A program made the position numbers and the translations under genes. DNA of 64,000 bases, taken from Siphonodentalium dalli. Taxonomy: Eukaryota; Mollusca; Scaphopoda; Gadilida; Siphonodentaliidae. This document shows, piece by piece, positions 32,101-39,432 of this stretch. The stretch lies in NCBI GenBank assembly GCA_032622095.1, contig CP136065.1, positions 214,192,151 to 214,256,150 on the forward strand, in the 5' to 3' direction. Every line of letters starts with the position of its first letter. Within the stretch, counting starts at the first letter, position 1. The notes beneath the pieces are model-generated. The model was not told the origin of the DNA. It made no database searches and saw nothing but the letters and a program-made list of their open reading frames with translations.

Positions 32101-33494
32101 TTCTTTATCATTTTTTATCATTTTTTCTTATATTATTTAACAATTTCATAATTTTTTATAATTTTTTCTTCCATTCTTTAACAATTTTATAATTTATTAT
32201 CATTTTCTCTTACATTCCTTATCATTTTCTCTTACATTCTTTAACAATTTTTTATCATTTTTTTTTACATTTTTAACAATTATAAATAATAACATAAAAT
32301 TTGTTAGGCCAGTGCCTTTTCTTATATAATATTATGTAAGGCAACTTTTCAGGAAGCTCCCATCATGAATGGGTTAAGTCTTCCATGACTGGTCACTCGA
32401 GCTTCCTGAAATGTTTTCGAAATCCGTCAGGCTTGTCAATGCATTCTCTTATATAGTGAGTCTCCCATAAGGAGCCATGCATTATATAAGGGAATACATT
32501 GGCCTAACAATATTTACCTTGACCTTGAAATCCAGTGCATTCTCTTATATATGCGAGGCTCCATATGGGAGACTCACATATATAAGAGAATGCGCTGGCA
32601 CAGGATATTTAATTCTGCACCAGCGCGGCTCCCGTCATGAAAGGGTTCACAGTTTAAACCAGATGCAAATACCTTGTTGAAGCCTTTTATTCCTCCATGT
32701 AATGAATTTGGACCATTGTTGGCGATTAAACTGTATTCCTTGCCATCAAGTTCAAATTTTCCACCAGCTATCCTATTAGCCACTCTACCACAAACAGCTC
32801 CAAGATAGGGCGGATTCGTGGAGTATCCTGCAAAAACAAAACAAAAAACATCATGTCTCTAACAAAAGGTTTGCCAGATTATATAATACTAGTATGTACA
32901 AGCCTGAGTTTAGCCTGCCTACATGTCATTTGCAGAATGAAGTCCCCAGAGGGTGATTTTAGTGACACTATCCCACATAGCGGGCTAGCATCACTAAATT
33001 CACCCTCTGCTTACCTCATTCTAGTTAGGACTGATCTTCTCTGGAAAGTTTCTTTATTAAAAAATTTCTATAGAAACTTCTTCACAAAGATTCTATTTCT
33101 GTTTAGTTTAGTTTCTCTATATTCCCAAATTGGCAGAGACACATTGCATAATCGAAGTTCCCAATGGGTATACATGTACATCACAATATTCACCATTTGG
33201 GAACTTCAGATGAGGCCTAAGCAGAATGAGGTGAATTTGGTAAAGCTAGCCCACTAGCAAAACAAATTCAGCCTCTGATGACCTCATTCTTCAAATGACA
33301 GGCACACTAAACTCAGGCTTGGTAGCCTCATTTTGTTGGATCTGTAGGGTGTACAATACTCACCCTCCATGTCGTCATAACCGAGATTGATGTCTGTGAT
33401 GACGCCATTCCTGTCAGGCAGGAGGATATCTGTTATACATGCACCAAAATCTATGATCCTCACGGACACATCCTTCTCATTGGTCAGAGTATAT
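22936..33494 (-). CDS. GALM: Galactose mutarotase (aldose 1-epimerase), six of the exons
   Basis: A cytosolic enzyme that interconverts alpha- and beta-anomers of galactose and glucose, feeding the Leloir pathway. Six minus-strand exons, 33364-33494, 32673-32827, 31025-31234, 27655-27739, 24978-25122 and 22936-23104, total 895 bp (about 298 codons). They join in phase with GT-AG introns and no stop. Family signatures appear in order: [83 protein letters not shown] and [12 protein letters not shown]. The residues aligned with the known catalytic or sugar-binding ones are all present: the His of NSLHGG, the His of TNHAYF, the Asp of QDYC and the Glu of CMEAQ. The N-terminal ~25 and C-terminal ~20 residues expected for a ~345-residue family member were not found. 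Introns are packed with MITEs. Confidence 0.93.
23260..23371. repeat. 112-bp palindrome in a mutarotase intron
   Basis: GTGGTTTTAGTGCTACAGGT through GGAGTAGCATT on the left is answered by its complement on the right, with a ~20-base loop (AATTCAAAAGCTCCATAT). A single indel separates the arms (ACAGGTC against ACTGGTC). Confidence 0.75.
23719..23972. mobile_element. hAT-like palindromic MITE, copy H1
   Basis: CAAGCCTTGAAATAG...CTATTTCAAGGCTTG, 254 bp, flanked by CATAGAAG and CATGGAAG (8 bp, one mismatch; the right copy is split by the later insertion). It is made of nested palindromes with GAATGAGGTCCCCAGAGGGT stems. An equal-length copy lies at 29788-30041. Confidence 0.8.
23980..24910. mobile_element. 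hAT-like element with 8-bp TSD, 931 bp
   Basis: TAGTCCAAGTCTTCTCGTAC and its complement form >100-bp terminal repeats (23980-24085; about 24790-24910). They lie inside an exact 8-bp duplication GCATGGAA (23972-23979, 24911-24918). The interior (24100-24780) has no transposase frame. An 8-bp duplication with TAG-type ends suggests hAT. Confidence 0.82.
24978..25122 (-). CDS. GALM: Mutarotase exon (PVEGT-DMRKP region)
   Basis: The acceptor CTGCTTTAG is only 17 bp from the end of a hAT-like half element (25140 onward). The donor is GTGAGTAA. It encodes [16 protein letters not shown] through GELRYCA, with phase 2 in and phase 2 out matching its neighbours. It contains the QDYCIHK Asp region. Confidence 0.92.
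25140..25265. mobile_element. hAT-like MITE, half copy H3
   Basis: Begins CAAGCCTTGAAATAG and follows one half of the 254-bp element, degenerately, to TAATTCTGCTTA. A further scrap (AATGAGGTCCCCAGAGGGTT) lies near 25590-25612. Confidence 0.7.
25836..25960. repeat. Palindrome in intron
   Basis: GTCTGGAAAGAAATATCAAA (25858 onward) is mirrored by its complement ending at 25930, with a ~25-base loop. Weaker pairing extends outward (TTTGAATAC facing GTATTCAAA). It could be a very short MITE. Confidence 0.65.
26225..26580. repeat. Two ~180-bp 'GGGCCATAACTCTGG' units
   Basis: AATTCCAACAAAGGGCCATAACT and a second AATTCCAACAAAAAGGGCCA, each followed by GGCGGAA.., ACCTGTATTTTG.GCTAGTAAA and TTCATTCCATTCA-like text. 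This is a dispersed molluscan-style repeat. The plus-strand frame across it is not a gene. Confidence 0.65.
26630..27401. mobile_element. TTAA-flanked MITE, family P3
   Basis: TTAA at 26626-26629 and 27402-27405 bracket CTGATTGAACGCC and CTCATTGAACGCC (as complement). CGTCGCCC is subterminal at both ends, and the right side has the palindrome GGCGACGAGATATCTCGTCG. About 772 bp, no transposase. Confidence 0.72.
27655..27739 (-). CDS. GALM: Mutarotase exon (ADSYLP region)
   Basis: Encodes [20 protein letters not shown], then LGEGFIPT plus one base; donor GTAAAT. The acceptor TCATTTCAG is duplicated 33 bp upstream. Using the upstream copy would extend the exon to 27772 and add 11 in-frame residues ([11 protein letters not shown]) with no stop. 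Confidence 0.9.
27724..27789. repeat. Tandem 33-bp duplication across a 3' splice site
   Basis: AAGACCTTCAGGGGAGTCCT plus GAAATGATTCA occurs twice in direct tandem (27724-27756 and 27757-27789), with one differing end base. Each copy carries the complement of a full acceptor (TTTCAG) and the start of the exon. Confidence 0.9.
28160..28440. repeat. Two-unit degenerate tandem repeat
   Basis: CCCATGCTGCATCATGCACATACAAA and CCTCATGATGGCTCATGAACATACAAA-type phrases recur about 160 bp apart, each followed by GATCATTC. A GGACAGACAGACTCATGACG run closes the block. Confidence 0.5.
28613..28975. mobile_element. TTAA-flanked piggyBac-like MITE, family P1 copy c
   Basis: TTAA at 28609-28612 and 28976-28979, same orientation as copy a, with both palindromes intact (about 28635-28705 and 28765-28830). 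The right terminus has lost TAAAGGG (TGTTGGGTTAA). Confidence 0.82.
29788..30041. mobile_element. hAT-like palindromic MITE, copy H2
   Basis: 254 bp, CAAGCCTTGAAATAG to CTATTTCAAAGCTTG, flanked by GATATAAA (29780-29787) and GCTATAAA (30042-30049). Same internal nested palindromes as 23719-23972. Confidence 0.8.
30190..30434. mobile_element. TTAA-flanked piggyBac-like MITE, family P2 copy a
   Basis: TTAA at 30186-30189 and 30435-30438; termini CCCTTCCATGACTGGAGC and GCTCCATCATGTAAGGG. It contains two palindromic units with CTCCC-ATA-GGGAG tips. The paralogous segment at 22595-22605 has an empty TTAA. Confidence 0.85.
30469..30682. mobile_element. Tc1/mariner-like MITE, copy 4
   Basis: Long palindrome from CAGTAATGCCTTAAATAATT to GGAATTACAG between TA dinucleotides. 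Orthologous in position to 22617-22829 within the segmental duplication. Confidence 0.82.
30913..31018 (-). pseudogene. Decayed tandem copy of the 3' half of a mutarotase exon
   Basis: A ~106-bp block repeats 31019-31122, including the donor and the complement of the [11 protein letters not shown] coding text. Relative to the real exon it lacks one base before the TNHAY codons, so the frame is broken. It has no acceptor. The block has no reason to be spliced and is best read as a dead partial duplication inside the intron. Confidence 0.8.
31025..31234 (-). CDS. GALM: Mutarotase exon (GYPGE to [11 protein letters not shown])
   Basis: Exactly 70 codons, phase 0 at both ends, from [12 protein letters not shown] to [12 protein letters not shown]; acceptor CTTATAG, donor GTGAGT. 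It holds the catalytic His of NHAYF. A TA MITE ends 31 bp from its acceptor (31266), with a plausible branch point TTAAC between. A decayed tandem copy of its 3' half follows at 30913-31018. Confidence 0.94.
31266..31407. mobile_element. Tc1/mariner-like MITE, copy 5
   Basis: CAGTAATGCCCTAAATAATC and its complement between TA at 31264-31265 and 31408-31409; a shorter version missing the central stem. It lies 31 bp upstream (transcript sense) of a mutarotase exon. Confidence 0.85.
31994..32373. mobile_element. Family P2 MITE copy b
   Basis: TTAA 31990-31993, CCCTTCCATGACTGGAGC start, CATCATGAATGGG end, TTAA 32374-32377. The middle (32095-32290) has expanded into T-rich 'TTTTTATCATTTTTT' repeats. 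Confidence 0.75.
32378..32644. mobile_element. Family P2 MITE copy c, abutting copy b
   Basis: Starts GTCTTCCATGACTGG directly after the TTAA that ends copy b, and ends CCCGTCATGAAAGGG next to a mutated TTCA. Two palindromic units lie inside (near 32437-32505 and 32530-32600). The two elements share one TTAA, so one inserted at the edge of the other. Confidence 0.72.
32673..32827 (-). CDS. GALM: Mutarotase exon (GRVANRI to NSLHGG)
   Basis: Two bases plus 51 codons, [15 protein letters not shown] through HGGIKGFNK; acceptor TTTTTGCAG, donor GTATTT. It contains the Asn-Arg of ANRI and the His of NSLHGG. A family P2 MITE ends 28 bp beyond the donor. Confidence 0.93.
32899..33321. mobile_element. 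hAT-like MITE, longer diverged copy H4
   Basis: CAAGCCTGAGTTTAG and CTAAACTCAGGCTTG ends with GAATGA.GTCCCCAGAGGGT arms. The middle (33020-33200) differs from the 254-bp copies and carries its own CGAAGTTCCCAA...TTGGGAACTTC pair. Its flanks show no clear duplication. It ends 42 bp from a mutarotase donor. Confidence 0.65.
33364..33494 (-). CDS. GALM: Mutarotase exon ([12 protein letters not shown] region)
   Basis: One base, 43 codons ([20 protein letters not shown] through INLGYDDME) and one base; donor GTGAGTA, acceptor CTTAAG. The family normally has about 20-25 residues before this, so a first coding exon must lie upstream (above 33494). None was recognised. Confidence 0.9.
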
Positions 33495-33530
33495 CTTAAG
33501 ATATATATTAAAAGTATAATGTATGCTTAA

Positions 33531-34039
33531 AGGGACCCAAGTCACTCACAGTGGGTAAATGTGCAAAAATTAGAAAAGTCAGTAAAAACAGTACCACTAA
33601 CAAGAACATATGAGAACTAGATAAACCTTGTTCTTATTTCAAAATTAATAGTTCTCCAATAACAAAATATTGCACGTTGAAACAATTGTTATGTAAACAA
33701 AACTGTTATTTGTCAACAAACATCGGTAATTGTGTAGAAAGTTCAAATAGTTTAGTCTGAATAAGATTTTCAGAATTTTTTTTAATACTTTGACCATTTC
33801 CAATGTAAATGGTATCTTATTGGTCTAATTGGACTTTTGTCAGAAATTCCACTGTATCAGTAGTGTTTACATAACAAATTACTGGTTTTGATATGAGAAA
33901 TCGCATTATTGGAATTATTAATGTTTGAAATAAGAATAAAGTCAATCTATTTTTTCATGTACTTGTTGATGTTACATGAAGTTGTTTACAGACTTCTATG
34001 TTATATCACATGAACCAACTTCGAAGACCTTGGATCCCT
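33531..34039. mobile_element. TTAA-type MITE, family K2
   Basis: TTAA (33527-33530) then AGGGACCCAAGTC. The far end is GGATCCCT followed by TGAA, a likely mutated TTAA. Internal pairing includes TTCTTATTTCAAA (33630) with TTTGAAATAAGAA (33927). The AGGG-type end with TTAA could be Kolobok-like; uncertain. Confidence 0.6.
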
Positions 34040-35004
34040 TGAATGAGGCATTCCTATATATTGGTTTGCAGTATACATCGGTCTAAAAGCATCTTTATGG
34101 TGGCTTATTGTATGCAATGACATGAAGAAATGTGGAAATTGTCACTTTGATAAGTTAAAAATATATTTTATAACCCAATAATCACTGTTTAGCAGGACCG
34201 TGACAAAATAGGATATTGAAAAACTAACAACTGGATCGTACCAAAATAAATGAGCTATACACAACAGGGTAAAAAATTCAATGATTTCTTCCAGAAATAG
34301 TACAGACATGCGCAGATGCTGTCATGAGAGGTCACACAAGGTGACGGCTCCCTGCATGATCAATGGCAATCGCACATTAATTTTGGATTAAGACTGATTA
34401 AGACGGAAAAAAAAGTATCGCCATCAACAGGAATACGGTATGTTGAGATAGTTGAAGTGCAGATACATACATATATTCATTTACATTTGGTAATACATGC
34501 TATATGGCAACATGCTGGTTACACATAGGAATACTATGTGCTTACATTTCACGTTGTGGAATTCCAATTTGAACTAGGAATCACCATATATGGAAGTTGT
34601 AAACTACACTCACCCATCTCCAAACTGCCGAGTAAAAACCGTTATTATAGGACTTTTTTGGCAAATATGATATTGTGATTGGTATTGTTGTGTGTATTTA
34701 TTGGTAATAAAACTAAATCGGCTTTTGGTGAAATCCTGTTGTTCTAACTGGATTATACGGGGACCATCGAATCGGATTATGCAATTCATTTTTAACATTA
34801 ATTATGTGGACAGAAATTGTGCTTAAACACAATTAATATATGATTAAGCGTAATTACACCCTTAATTCTTTCTTAGAATAGTCTGCATAATGACAACTGA
34901 AGATCTGGCCTGCCATATAATCATATCATATATTTCACGGAACAAGTCTGACCGACTCTTAGTTCCGGTGCTTACGCATTTCAAAATTACATAAAAATAA
35001 CATA
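34040..35004. other. No recognised feature
   Basis: No gene or clear repeat. The last ~100 bp may be the 3' untranslated part of the LINE fragment that follows on the minus strand. Confidence 0.35.
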
Positions 35005-35265
35005 TTATGGGAAGTCTGTTTGATACTGTATATCAATATAGTGGTAGTCCAACAATTCCTTGAAGTGGTTTAAAGTCTCAGCACTAACAACCGCATTTGG
35101 TAGCCTATTCCAGTTTGGTCGAATTCTCTGTGTAAAAAGTTTTTTCTGACATCTTTATTACAGTGTTCTATCATCGTTTTACACGAATGGCCTCTGGTCG
35201 GTGCATATGTCGCATCAGCGAATAGCGTTTCATCTTTGATGTTGTAATTGTGATGGCCGCATGGT
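35005..35265 (-). pseudogene. LINE reverse transcriptase C-terminal tail, frameshifted
   Basis: Read on the minus strand, one frame gives NIKDETLFADATYAPTRGHS and CNKDVRK. The frame then shifts by one base in an A-run, and the next gives KLFTQRIRPNWNRLPNAVVS, AETLNHFKELLDYH and a stop at 35005-35007. R..WN.LP..VV.A.....FK..LD is the standard C-terminus of jockey/CR1-like non-LTR polymerases. Only this 3' end remains (5' truncation). The one-base shift and small size make it a dead copy. Confidence 0.8.
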
Positions 35266-35850
35266 TAAGATTTTTCTTCGTTATTGATTGGCTATTCAAA
35301 GATGTCTCTCAAGAAGTCTTTACTTCTTGTGGACTAAACACATTTTGGCGAGAGTCAAAGTTAGCTTCATGTGAAAATCAGTGATCGCGAGATCTACAAA
35401 AAACTTTGGCGCGACCTGATTTTTGTTCAGAGCAATTTCATTTTAGGTAACCTCCAGGTGAATTGTGTTATTAGGTAGAGATGTACTAGTACCGGTAAGT
35501 AATTGCACAAAGATAAGAAATGTATTAATGGTGTTTAATGCACACAATGGTGTGGGACAACCTACATGTATATTCAAATAAAAATAGTAAGAGGAATACA
35601 TTGTATATATGTGATATGTGATATACATGTAACATGTACCAGATTAACAGAAATTATTAAAATGTAGAATGTCAAATTATTTGATTTATTACTGGACATA
35701 GGTCACAGTTCTGCAGAAGGATGTGATGTACCATATGGTACATTACTACTTCCGCAGTCGACCAATGCCCAGCATTAGTATGGCGTTTAATCAGGTTATA
35801 AGAGTGTAATGGAGCTGTCCGGCACTAATCAGTGACCAAAAAGGATTCTA

Positions 35851-36026
35851 GACGTTTCGTACCATGGTCGTTTCGTACCTGGACGTTTCGTACCATCTGG
35901 TCGTTTCGTACCATATTTCTTGGTCGTTTCGTACCGCATTGTTTGGTCGTTTCGTACCATGTAGAAAATCAATTGGTCGTTTCGTACCATGTAGAAAAAT
36001 CAATTGGTCGTTTCGTACCATGTGTT
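35851..36026 (+). repeat. MULE left TIR, eight GGTCGTTTCGTACC monomers
   Basis: Consecutive monomers are separated by 1-17 bases. Monomers 6 and 7 are a duplicated 30-bp block. Such arrays in Mutator-like elements are plausible transposase-binding sites. Confidence 0.9.
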
Positions 36027-36208
36027 GTACCATGTTGGTAATGGGGGGAAACAGTATTAATTTCATACTTTATTCTTTATTTTAAAATAACAATAACATA
36101 TTAACATTAACAACATTATTTTACACAACGAACATGATATTTGATATTAACAATCAGCCGACTCGACATTGTCAACAACTTTTGGCGCAAACAGTTTCGA
36201 ACATGCCT

Positions 36209-36647
36209 TCAACAGACCACTGGTGGAGATGCCGCCGTTTTCGTAGTTGCTCCACAAGCAGAATAGTTGCGCCTGGTTCTCCCGATATGGAGTCTTTGGT
36301 ACCTTTTCATCTTTTTTTCCCCAACCAACTTTACAGTCATGTCTGTCGTTGCCGATTCCTTCTTGAGCATTGGAACCAGGATATAGTACGGGACGTTTGT
36401 TGCCTTGTTTTTGTATTGGATGCGTCTGTGCCATCCCTCGGTATCGTTGTTCGTTCGGATGGAGCGCCCGTAGACGCACCACGATTCCATTGGTAGACAT
36501 CGAGAGTCCAGCCACTGCGATTGCACATATTCGTATATCAACGGCATGTTGCCGATTTTGGCTGTCGGGTGATCTCGCATCCTGGCAAATGCTGGTCGGA
36601 TGTGTTCGGCTGGCAGAAGTGGCAAAGCATAAAGCTTTCGCATTTGC
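36209..36647 (-). CDS. MULE transposase exon 4
   Basis: Acceptor TTTTTGTAG; QMRKLYALPLLPAEHIRPAF onward, with the catalytic Glu in TNNDTEGWHRR. The stop TGA is at 36209-36211, about 180 bp from the left TIR. Confidence 0.88.
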
Positions 36648-38574
36648 CTACAAAAATGAAAAGAAGATATAAACATAAATAAGAAAAATTTCAGTTTGTT
36701 ATATATTATTCTAATTATACCCTTATTTCTGCTAATTGAAATAATAGCATTATTCTACTTATATAATTGAAATAAAAATAAAATCATATAAGTTATATTT
36801 TGAACAAAATCATTTAATCATACAATTCTATTATTTTATTCATACAATTCTATTCTATGAGAACAAATATTTACCTGTGTTCGTCTCCTTTTTTGTTGTA
36901 TAGTTCGATCAGGCCTTTCTTTTGAATCTGCCTGTTCACGGCCTGTGTCCAGTGGAAATAGCAACCACGTCTTTCCACCTCTGGTAGTAGCTTTTTTATG
37001 GACTTCCATGTTGCCTTTTCAAAGTCCATTGTCACTGTCTTCACCGCAAGTTGATCTGGCAGTAGTTTTAGCAGTGATTCGAAGACCTGAAATGACAAAA
37101 TATCATGTTGTAATATTTAAATGAAATAAATATCATGTTATAATTAAATGTCATATTGTAATATTTCCAAATTATTTGTGAACAAACTCATTTTATTTAG
37201 TTACCTGAATTAAGTTAATTGTAGAAATTATATTTGAAACTATTATCTTGAAAACTCATAATGTATAAATGATGCGTACCGTATCATAATCTTTTGCCTT
37301 TCGACGACTCATCAGAACATATATCAGCGGAATCTGTTTTAAGTGTTCGCCTTTTCTGACGAAGGCGTGGATGGTCATCAGTTGATGGAATGGCTGACGC
37401 ACTATGCTAAATGTTCCATCGATGTACCAATTCTTTGACCTGGATAGAATTTCAAGCTGGGCGGATGTTGCAAAAATCTGATGCCTTTGGCCGTCGAAAT
37501 GGATGTCGTCTTGAAGGAAGTCTTTTGGCAGAAATCCAGTGTCGGTGATGAAGTTGTTGTCGCGTGGTGGTTTCGGCTTCACCTTCTGTCGGCTTCGATT
37601 AGCTTGGCGGATCAAATTATCTGGCTTTGGCAGGTCGGCGCTGGGGTTCTTGTCGAACTCATCCCGCATTAAATCTTCAGCCAGAGTTGATGCAGGGACG
37701 AAAATCTGTTCCTTTCTGACGGCCAATTGTCGCAGACGCGCCGAAATCTCGATGCCGGTCACATTATCAGGTTGATGGTTATGGAGTTTTGGGCCTGCGG
37801 TGAAGACATCATCTTTCTCTGTGATGGTAGCTGGGCAGGCTCCAGTCTTTTGGCGATGAGAACACCACCAATGTGTCGCCTTGCTGGTCTGTCTTTTCAC
37901 GGTAAAGCTGAATCCGTCACTGGACACTAGCTTTGGCTTGCCTCTTTTCGTTCCGTTGTCGATCCGTCTGAAAGTCGATGGTGAATCGTCGGTTTCCATC
38001 AGCTGTGTTTCTGGGAGCAGTATTGATGATTCATCGTGGTCGTGTGGCCGGTTGAAGGTTTCGTCGATGTCGAAGGTCGAATGGTCGATTCTGGTTGGAG
38101 GTGGAGTCGTCGTTGTCATTTCAATGTCGAAGTTTGCGATCGTTGGAGGTGGAGTCGTCGTTGTCATTTCAATGTCTTCTACCGTCTGCTCGACTGTCGT
38201 GGTTTGGCTGCATGCGGTGCAGACCCAATCTATTGCCGTCGCTGTCTTTATGGCATATCGGTAAACTTCTAGACTAACGCCGGTGCTGCATGTACGGTGC
38301 TGCCATCTGTGGCAACCTGGAAAGACAATTCAGTGTTATAACAAACTGGTATATAGATTTGTTTTTAATTATTTAGTTAAGTTGATGTTTAAAATAAAAA
38401 TGTATAATATATATACATTTTACAGATTGTTTTTAAATATTAAGTTAAGTTGATGTTCAAAATAAAATTGTATAATATATACGAGTACTAACCTTCACAT
38501 TGAAGACCGTGTTGACGCGGACGAACCTCTCTGGAACAGTCTATACAATTAACGTCGGAGAGAAAGTCAGACAT
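36209..38574 (-). CDS. MULE transposase with PHD, FLYWCH and DDE domains, 589 aa, 4 exons
   Basis: Exons 38493-38574, 37280-38316, 36875-37086 and 36209-36647 join in phase (82+1037+212+439 = 1770 bp, 590 codons with stop), all GT-AG (GTTAGT, GTACGC, GTAAAT donors). Residues 10-63 form a complete C4HC3 PHD finger: C10, C13, C26, C29, H34, C37, W58, C60, C63. A Thr/Pro linker contains a 15-residue direct duplication (IEMTTTTPPPT). Residues 157-209 are a FLYWCH finger (WWC179, C188, H206-N-H208). The catalytic core shows D327 (WYIDGTF), D394 (VTMDFEKA), the C-x3-H motif CYFH and E514 (TNNDTEGWH), which fits MULE DDE transposases. No stops or frameshifts. It should cut and paste DNA at the flanking tandem-repeat TIRs. 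A PHD fused to FLYWCH-MULE is unusual. Confidence 0.92.
36875..37086 (-). CDS. MULE transposase exon 3
   Basis: Acceptor ATTTCAG; VFESLLKLLPDQLAV to NKKGDEH plus two bases; donor GTAAAT. Carries the second catalytic Asp (TMDFE) and the GCYFHW motif. Confidence 0.88.
37280..38316 (-). CDS. MULE transposase exon 2
   Basis: Acceptor TTTCCAG, starts (G)CHRWQHRTC and completes the PHD finger; then linker, FLYWCH and the first catalytic Asp. Ends at KAKDYDT with donor GTACGC, phase 0. Confidence 0.9.
38493..38574 (-). CDS. MULE transposase exon 1
   Basis: The ATG at 38572-38574 opens MSDFLSDVNCIDC; 27 codons plus one base; donor GTTAGT. It encodes the first four PHD ligand cysteines up to CE(G). 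The short exon lies about 350 bp inside the right TIR. Confidence 0.85.
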
Positions 38575-38919
38575 GATTGTGAGATGAATGATGAAATGAT
38601 GGGGGATCTCATGTTACTTATAGGATTCCAACAAAAACAACTCACGAAAAGGTGTGATCAAGAAGCCAGGTGGTAATTAGTGGTAATCAGTAAGAGCTCA
38701 CCTCTTGTTTATACAGCGTGATTAGTATTAACACTTGTTGTAAAAACATCTCATAAGATCTTTCCCGCAGTCAATCAGATGAATACTATTGTCAGCGTGA
38801 TTGTTATTCACATTCGATGTAAGCAAATCTCATAAGATCTTTCGCCGCATTCCAGAACATGAATAATTATACATACATAATATAAATATATATATAAAAT
38901 ACCGTGTTTTCCCCATTTC

Positions 38920-39065
38920 CAACACATGGTACGAAACGACCAATTGATTTTCTACATGGTACGAAACGACCAAACAATGCGGTACGAAACGACCAAGAAA
39001 TATGGTACGAAACGACCAGATGGTACGAAACGACCAAGTACGAAACGACCATGGTACGAAACGTC
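38920..39065 (-). repeat. MULE right TIR, seven monomers
   Basis: Reverse complement of the left TIR, from CAACACATGGTACG to TGGTACGAAACGTC, lacking only the duplicated monomer. Confidence 0.9.
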
Positions 39066-39432
39066 CTGTACCAACCAAAAACCATCGGGGATAGCATAAG
39101 AAAACAGTCCTAAGACCATTTATTTGCATTATGGTCCCCGATGGCTACAGGAGAGACCGGAACACACCCATAAATGTCGTACCATCTCAAACCACTGGAT
39201 TAAAAATATATTATGTTTGATTTAACAATGAAATGCATACGGTCAGTTGAAATTGAAGTAACGATAGGTGATAGTGAGCTAAACAGCAAGTATTCCACAA
39301 GAAGTTATAAGACACTGGAGAGATATATCTAAATAAAATAGGAGAGAGGGGTGTCTTTGACTACTGTGTATAAGGTTTGGTGGCTGAGCCTCTGGTCACA
39401 TAATATTACTATTAGGCCTAAAGGCCAATTTG
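39066..39432. other. No gene; short hairpin
   Basis: ACCATCGGGGA (39079) pairs with TCCCCGATGG (39134) around a ~40-base loop. The rest has no supportable feature. Confidence 0.4.

Larger units (their letters stand above)
35851..39065. mobile_element. Apparently complete autonomous MULE
   Basis: Terminal repeats at 35851-36026 and 38920-39065 are inverted arrays of GGTCGTTTCGTACC, eight monomers on the left and seven on the right, in the same order with matching spacers. The left has one extra ATGTAGAAAATCAATT unit. Between them lies a four-exon transposase gene (minus strand). The octamer ACCAAAAA occurs just outside both ends (35834 and 39075), but its distance differs from the visible TIR edge, so a target duplication is not proven. 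Confidence 0.9.

Noticed and set aside
35832-36085. Repetitive Val-Ser-Tyr and Arg-Phe-Val-Pro peptides
   Set aside because: These are translations of the GGTCGTTTCGTACC TIR monomers in several frames, not proteins. The same applies to 38830-39113.
36134-38277. Plus-strand open frames up to 127 aa across the MULE gene
   Set aside because: They are antisense shadows of the spliced transposase on the minus strand.
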